Assembly: GCA_017558105.1 (NCBI GenBank)
Contig: JAFYWI010000015.1
Coordinates: 1-34,568, forward strand
Reading direction: 5' to 3'
Length of the DNA: 34,568 nt
Origin: Clostridia bacterium
Lineage (GTDB): Bacteria > Bacillota > Clostridia > Christensenellales > Borkfalkiaceae
The notes under the pieces were generated by a model, which had not been told where the DNA came from, made no database searches, and worked only from the letters and a program-made list of their open reading frames with translations. The first letter of the stretch is position 1. The number at the start of each line of letters is the position of its first letter. Shown one piece after another: positions 30,301-34,568 of the stretch. Made by a program: the position numbers and the translations under genes.

Positions 30301-33300
30301 TTACTTAAAATACTTAACGGCACTTTCAAACATCTTAATATCGTAATTACCGTAAACGTTTTTATATAATCCGTTATTATATCTTTCGCTATGTCCCATT
30401 TTACCAAATACTCTACCATCAGGTGAAAGTATACCTTCAATAGCCATATAAGAGTTATTTGGGTTGTATTGAGTTTCTCTTGTTGCGTGCCCCCAATTAT
30501 CTACGTATTGTGTAGCAATTTGCCCGTTTGCTTTTAATTGTTCTAATACTTCTTTAGAAGCAATAAACCTACCTTCGCCGTGAGAAATTGCAACGTTAAT
30601 AATATCGCCTACCTTAACACCTTGTAACCAAGGAGAATTATTAGAAACTATTTTAGTTCTAACTATTTTAGATTGGTGTCTACCAATACTATTAAAGGTT
30701 AAAGTTGGGCAATTTTCATCAGTTTCCATAATTTTACCATAAGGAACAAGCCCTAATTTAATTAATGCTTGGAAGCCGTTACAAATACCACACATTAAAC
30801 CATCGCGCCTTTCTAATAAATTAGTTACTTGTTCTTTTATAGCGCCATTTCTAAAGAAAGCAGTAATAAATTTACCAGAGCCGTCTGGTTCGTCACCACC
30901 AGAGAAACCACCTGGAATAAATATCATTTGAGATTGTTTAATTTTATCTGCAAAAGTATTTACGCTTCTTGCAATACCATCTGCCGTAAGGTTATTTATA
31001 ACGAAAATATCTGCTTCAGCACCTGCCCTTTCCATAGCCTTAGCAGAATCGTATTCGCAGTTAGTACCAGGGAAAACAGGAATTAAAACTTTTGGTTTAG
31101 CAACCTTTATATTTGAAGTAAATACTTTGTTGCTAACAAAATTATAATTTTCAATCGTATTGTTTTCAAATTGTACGTTACAAGGGAAAACACTTTCTAA
31201 TTTATTCTCATAAAGTTTTTCTACTTTATCTAAAGAAACTTTATCGTTTTTATACGTAATAGAAACGTAATTAGAAGTATAACCAAGTAAAGTACCAACG
31301 TTAACGTCTTCGTTTAATTCTAAAATAATTGAGCCGTAGTTATAGCCAAAAATATCTTGTATAGTAATTCTTTCGTTAAAATTAAAACCAAAATTATTAC
31401 CAATACACATTTTTAATATTGCTTCTGCAACACCACCATATGTTGGCGTATAAGCAGAAAGAACTTTCTTTTCTCTCATTAGTTTAGTTACTAATGCAAA
31501 ATTAGAGAGTAAACTTTCTGTTTTTGGTAAGTTATTTTCATCGTATTCAGGCTTAATAATTACAACTTTATTATTTGCACCCTTAAATTCTGGTGAAATA
31601 ATATTATCAACTTTACTCGTTGTAACTGCAAAGGAAACTAATGTTGGTGGAACGTCTAAATTTTCAAAAGAGCCACTCATAGAGTCTTTACCACCAATTG
31701 CCGCTATACCTAAATTTAATTGTGCCTTAAACGCGCCAAGTAATGCAGAAAGTGGTTTACCCCAACGTTTGCTATCTTTATTAGGTCTTTCAAAGAATTC
31801 TTGGAAAGTTAAATAAACGTCTTTAAATTCTGCACCAGTTGCAATAAGTTTGCTAACAGATTCAATTACGGCTAAATATGCACTGTGGTAAGGACTTTTT
31901 TCACTTATATAAGGGTTAAAGCCCCAAGACATTAAAGTACAATCGTTTGTTTCGCCCTTTTCTACTGAAACTTTTTGAACCATTGATTGAATTGGTGTTC
32001 TTTGGCGTTCTCCACCAAAAGGCATAAGCACCGTTCCAGCACCTATAGTAGAGTCGAACCTTTCGCTTAAACCACGTTTAGAACAAACGTTTAAATCGCT
32101 TGCTAATTTCTTATATTCTTCTGCAAAATTATGTGTAACATATTTATTAAAATCTTCACATTTTGCAGTTGAAATATCTATGTGTTTTTCTGCCCCGTTA
32201 GAGTTTAAGAATTCCCTACTAATATCTACTATTTTATTTCCATTCCAAACCATAGTTAGTCTTGGAGATTCTTTAACGGTTGCAACAACTGTTGCTTCTA
32301 AGTTTTCTGCATTAGCAAGTTCAATAAATTTTTCAACATCTTCACTGCTTACAACAACAGCCATTCTTTCTTGCGATTCACTTATTGCAAGTTCTGTTCC
32401 GTTTAAGCCTTCGTATTTCTTTGGAACTGCATTTAAGTCAATTAAAAGACCATCTGCAAGTTCACCAATCGCAACGGAAACACCACCTGCACCAAAGTCG
32501 TTACAACGTTTAATCATTTTGCTTGCAGTTGGGTTTCTAAATAATCTTTGAAGTTTTCTTTCTTCTGGAGCATTACCTTTTTGAACTTCTGCGCCACAAG
32601 TTTCTAATGAGTGAAGATTATGAGATTTAGAAGAACCTGTTGCACCACCGCAACCATCTCTACCCGTTCTACCACCTAATAAAATAATTTTATCGTTAGG
32701 TTGTGGAACTTCACGCCTTACGTTCTTTGCTGGTGCAGCAGCAATAACAGCACCAATTTCCATACGTTTTGCGGCATAACCATCGTGGTATAATTCATCT
32801 ACAATGCCAGTTGCTAAACCAATTTGGTTACCATAAGAAGAATAACCTGCAGCAGCAGTTGTAACTAACTTTCTTTGTGGTAATTTACCCTTTAACGTTT
32901 CATTAACTGGTTTAAGTGGGTCTGCAGCGCCCGTTACACGCATAGCGCCGTAAACGTAAGACCTACCTGAAAGTGGGTCTCTAATAGCGCCACCAATACA
33001 AGTAGCTGCACCACCAAAAGGTTCTATTTCAGTTGGGTGGTTATGCGTTTCGTTCTTAAATAAAATTAACCAAGGCTCTTTTTTGCCGTTTATTTCAATT
33101 TGGGCTTTTACGGTGCAAGCGTTAATTTCTTCAGATTCGTCTAATTTATCTAATTTACCTATCTTTTTAAGATATCTACCTGCTAACGTTGCAACGTCCA
33201 TTAAATTAATAGGTTTAGTTCTATTCAATTCTTTTCTTGTTGCAATATATTCATTATAAGTTTCTTGAATTAATTTATCTTCAAATTCAACCTTATCTAT

Positions 33301-33990
33301 AGTGGTTAAAAAGGTTGTATGACGGCAATGGTCTGACCAATAAGTGTCTATCATACGAATTTCCGTTATAGTTGGATTTCTACCTTCTTTAACAAAATAT
33401 TGTTGGCAGAATTTAATATCGTCTAAGTCCATTGCAAGACCGTAATTTTTAATAAAATCTTTTAAGCCGTCTTCGTTAAGAGTGGTAAATCCTTCTAAAG
33501 TTTCAACGGTTGTAGGAATATCGTATTCTGTTTTTAGCGTTTCTTTTTTATCAAAAGAAGCTTCTCTAGCATCTACAGGGTTAATAACGTATTTTTTAAT
33601 TTGTTCAACTTCTTTTTTAGTTAATTTACCATATAAAACGTAAACTTTTGCAGTATTTACAGTTAATCTTTCTTGTTGAGAAATTATTTGTAAACATTGT
33701 GAACAAGAGTCTGCCCTTTGGTCAAATTGCCCTGGCAAATATTCCATAGCAAAAGCAATGCCACCATTAAAATCTATATTTTCAGTAACAACGTCTACTT
33801 GTGGTTCTGAAAAAACGGTGTTTAGAGCATATTTTAATAAATTTTCATCAATATTTTCAATGTCGTATCTATTAATAACCCTAACGTCTACAAGATTATC
33901 TATGCCTAAAAAAGTTTTAACGTCGTTTTTTAGTGAAGTTGCTTCGTTATCAAATCCTTTTTTCTTTTCAACGAAAATACGCTTAACCAT
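30301..33990 (-). CDS. purL: Phosphoribosylformylglycinamidine synthase, single-chain form
   Basis: 1229 residues, the large PurL carrying all domains in one chain. It converts FGAR, glutamine and ATP to FGAM. An N-terminal PurS-like region is followed by the linker with MIDTYWSDHCRHTTF, the two ATP-binding halves (KNETHNHPTEIEPFGGAATC near 310; GGKDSMSGSF later), and a class I glutaminase domain with PVFPGTNCEYDSAKAMERAG, nucleophile C1070 in GICNGFQ and ISHGEGRF. Bacillus has three separate chains instead; many Clostridia have this form. Its ATG shares its A with the purD stop, and AAGGAG lies within the purD end. It ends 6 bases from the right inverted repeat. Confidence 0.98.
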   Translation of the reverse strand: MVKRIFVEKKKGFDNEATSLKNDVKTFLGIDNLVDVRVINRYDIENIDENLLKYALNTVFSEPQVDVVTENIDFNGGIAFAMEYLPGQFDQRADSCSQCLQIISQQERLTVNTAKVYVLYGKLTKKEVEQIKKYVINPVDAREASFDKKETLKTEYDIPTTVETLEGFTTLNEDGLKDFIKNYGLAMDLDDIKFCQQYFVKEGRNPTITEIRMIDTYWSDHCRHTTFLTTIDKVEFEDKLIQETYNEYIATRKELNRTKPINLMDVATLAGRYLKKIGKLDKLDESEEINACTVKAQIEINGKKEPWLILFKNETHNHPTEIEPFGGAATCIGGAIRDPLSGRSYVYGAMRVTGAADPLKPVNETLKGKLPQRKLVTTAAAGYSSYGNQIGLATGIVDELYHDGYAAKRMEIGAVIAAAPAKNVRREVPQPNDKIILLGGRTGRDGCGGATGSSKSHNLHSLETCGAEVQKGNAPEERKLQRLFRNPTASKMIKRCNDFGAGGVSVAIGELADGLLIDLNAVPKKYEGLNGTELAISESQERMAVVVSSEDVEKFIELANAENLEATVVATVKESPRLTMVWNGNKIVDISREFLNSNGAEKHIDISTAKCEDFNKYVTHNFAEEYKKLASDLNVCSKRGLSERFDSTIGAGTVLMPFGGERQRTPIQSMVQKVSVEKGETNDCTLMSWGFNPYISEKSPYHSAYLAVIESVSKLIATGAEFKDVYLTFQEFFERPNKDSKRWGKPLSALLGAFKAQLNLGIAAIGGKDSMSGSFENLDVPPTLVSFAVTTSKVDNIISPEFKGANNKVVIIKPEYDENNLPKTESLLSNFALVTKLMREKKVLSAYTPTYGGVAEAILKMCIGNNFGFNFNERITIQDIFGYNYGSIILELNEDVNVGTLLGYTSNYVSITYKNDKVSLDKVEKLYENKLESVFPCNVQFENNTIENYNFVSNKVFTSNIKVAKPKVLIPVFPGTNCEYDSAKAMERAGAEADIFVINNLTADGIARSVNTFADKIKQSQMIFIPGGFSGGDEPDGSGKFITAFFRNGAIKEQVTNLLERRDGLMCGICNGFQALIKLGLVPYGKIMETDENCPTLTFNSIGRHQSKIVRTKIVSNNSPWLQGVKVGDIINVAISHGEGRFIASKEVLEQLKANGQIATQYVDNWGHATRETQYNPNNSYMAIEGILSPDGRVFGKMGHSERYNNGLYKNVYGNYDIKMFESAVKYFK

Positions 33991-34568
33991 TATAAAGTCT
34001 CCTTATTTAGTGCTTTCGCTCCAATATCTTTTCTACAATATTTATCTTTAAAATTAATTTTTTCAGTTAGTTCATATGCATTTTTAACTGCATCTTTTAA
34101 CGTGTTAGCCACACAAGTTGCCCCTAAAACTCTGCCACCTGAAGTTTTTAGAACACCTTCTTCAATTTTTGCGCCTGCTATATAAATTTCACCATTATAA
34201 TTGCTTGGCAATGAAATTTCATAGCCTGTTGCGTATTTTTCTGGGTAGCCTTTAGATGCTAAAATAACACAACATGCGCTTTTATTTTCAAATTCAACCT
34301 TTATTTCATTTAACGTGCCGTTTGTAGTTGCCATCATAACGTCTAATAGGTCTGTTTTTAATAAAGGTAAAACTACTTGTGTTTCAGGGTCGCCAAATCT
34401 ACAATTATATTCAATAACCTTTGGTCCGTCTTTCGTTAACATTAAGCCAAAATATAAGCAACCCTTAAACGTTCTGTTTTCTTTATTCATAGCATTAATA
34501 GTTGGTAAAAATATGCTTTCCATACAGATTTTTGCTATTTCTTCTGTATAATAAGGGTTTGGAGCAAT
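33990..34568 (-). CDS. purD: Phosphoribosylamine-glycine ligase (5' part outside window)
   Basis: The last 192 residues are present and the frame is open at the right edge. The window begins inside the family sequence APNPYYTEEIAKICMES. The ATP-grasp core KVIEYNCRFGDPETQVVLPL and the C-terminal domain (VILASKGYPEKYATG, AGAKIEEGVLKTSGGRVLGA) are typical. PurD joins glycine to phosphoribosylamine, two steps before PurL. The internal ATG at 34521-34523 is residue 16 of the visible part, not the gene start. It couples to purL by a TAATG overlap. Confidence 0.96.
   Translation of the reverse strand: MAPNPYYTEEIAKICMESIFLPTINAMNKENRTFKGCLYFGLMLTKDGPKVIEYNCRFGDPETQVVLPLLKTDLLDVMMATTNGTLNEIKVEFENKSACCVILASKGYPEKYATGYEISLPSNYNGEIYIAGAKIEEGVLKTSGGRVLGATCVANTLKDAVKNAYELTEKINFKDKYCRKDIGAKALNKETL

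Noticed and set aside
30255-30440. 61-codon minus-strand frame overlapping the purL 3' end
   Set aside because: It is out of frame with purL, crosses the inverted repeat, and has no ribosome site.

Overview
The window looks like chromosomal DNA from a very AT-rich, endospore-forming member of the Bacillota (class Clostridia in the broad sense). This rests on gene content and order: a spoIIAA-spoIIAB-sigF operon, spoVAC-spoVAD-spoVAE and yunB, a T-box leader on pheST, a single-chain PurL, and the miaB-mutS-mutL-miaA-ynbB block. I cannot name a genus; an uncultured gut lineage is only a guess.

Layout. 1-820: the start of an Lrp/AsnC regulator (minus, cut by the window edge), a promoter-led structured RNA candidate (about 426-580), and a 57-residue Cys-rich protein (minus). 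957-2657: lexA with its own SOS-box promoter, then an AEC-family transporter. 2719-10591 (minus): a DNA-repair and tRNA-modification operon, miaB-mutS-mutL-miaA-ynbB, without the hfq gene often found after miaA. 10694-12901: a class A penicillin-binding protein, convergent with 12908-15785 (minus): a two-helix membrane protein, a cysteine desulfurase and thiI, joined by 4-base overlaps. 15830-21900 (minus): T-box leader, pheS, pheT, mutS2. 21940-26060 (minus): the sporulation block. spoIIA ends in a terminator built over the sigF stop codon, and a good sigma-G-type promoter lies immediately downstream in front of spoVA. 26264-26863: six tRNA genes (Pro, CAT, Asp, Phe, Thr, Tyr). 27061-28953: an EamA-type permease and a divergent AraC-type regulator. 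28964-30294: a segment of about 1.33 kb bounded by inverted repeats of 38-39 bases. It carries a TetR-type regulator and a divergent 53-residue protein, and reads like an acquired element. 30301-34568 (minus): purL and the 3' part of purD.

How the genes work together. LexA governs the SOS response beside the mismatch-repair genes. The desulfurase supplies persulfide sulfur to ThiI for 4-thiouridine in tRNA. MiaA and MiaB act one after the other on A37 of tRNAs. SpoIIAA and SpoIIAB control sigma-F in the forespore, and SpoVA proteins later load dipicolinic acid into the spore. PurD and PurL are steps of de novo purine synthesis.

Most worth a second look: the pseudoknot-capable RNA at 426-580; the inverted-repeat element with its unknown small protein; and several genes (lexA, miaB, pbp, araC, yunB) whose start codon lies only 6-8 bases after a -10 box with no Shine-Dalgarno sequence, which suggests leaderless mRNAs. 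Motifs were read by eye; no database search or statistics were run.
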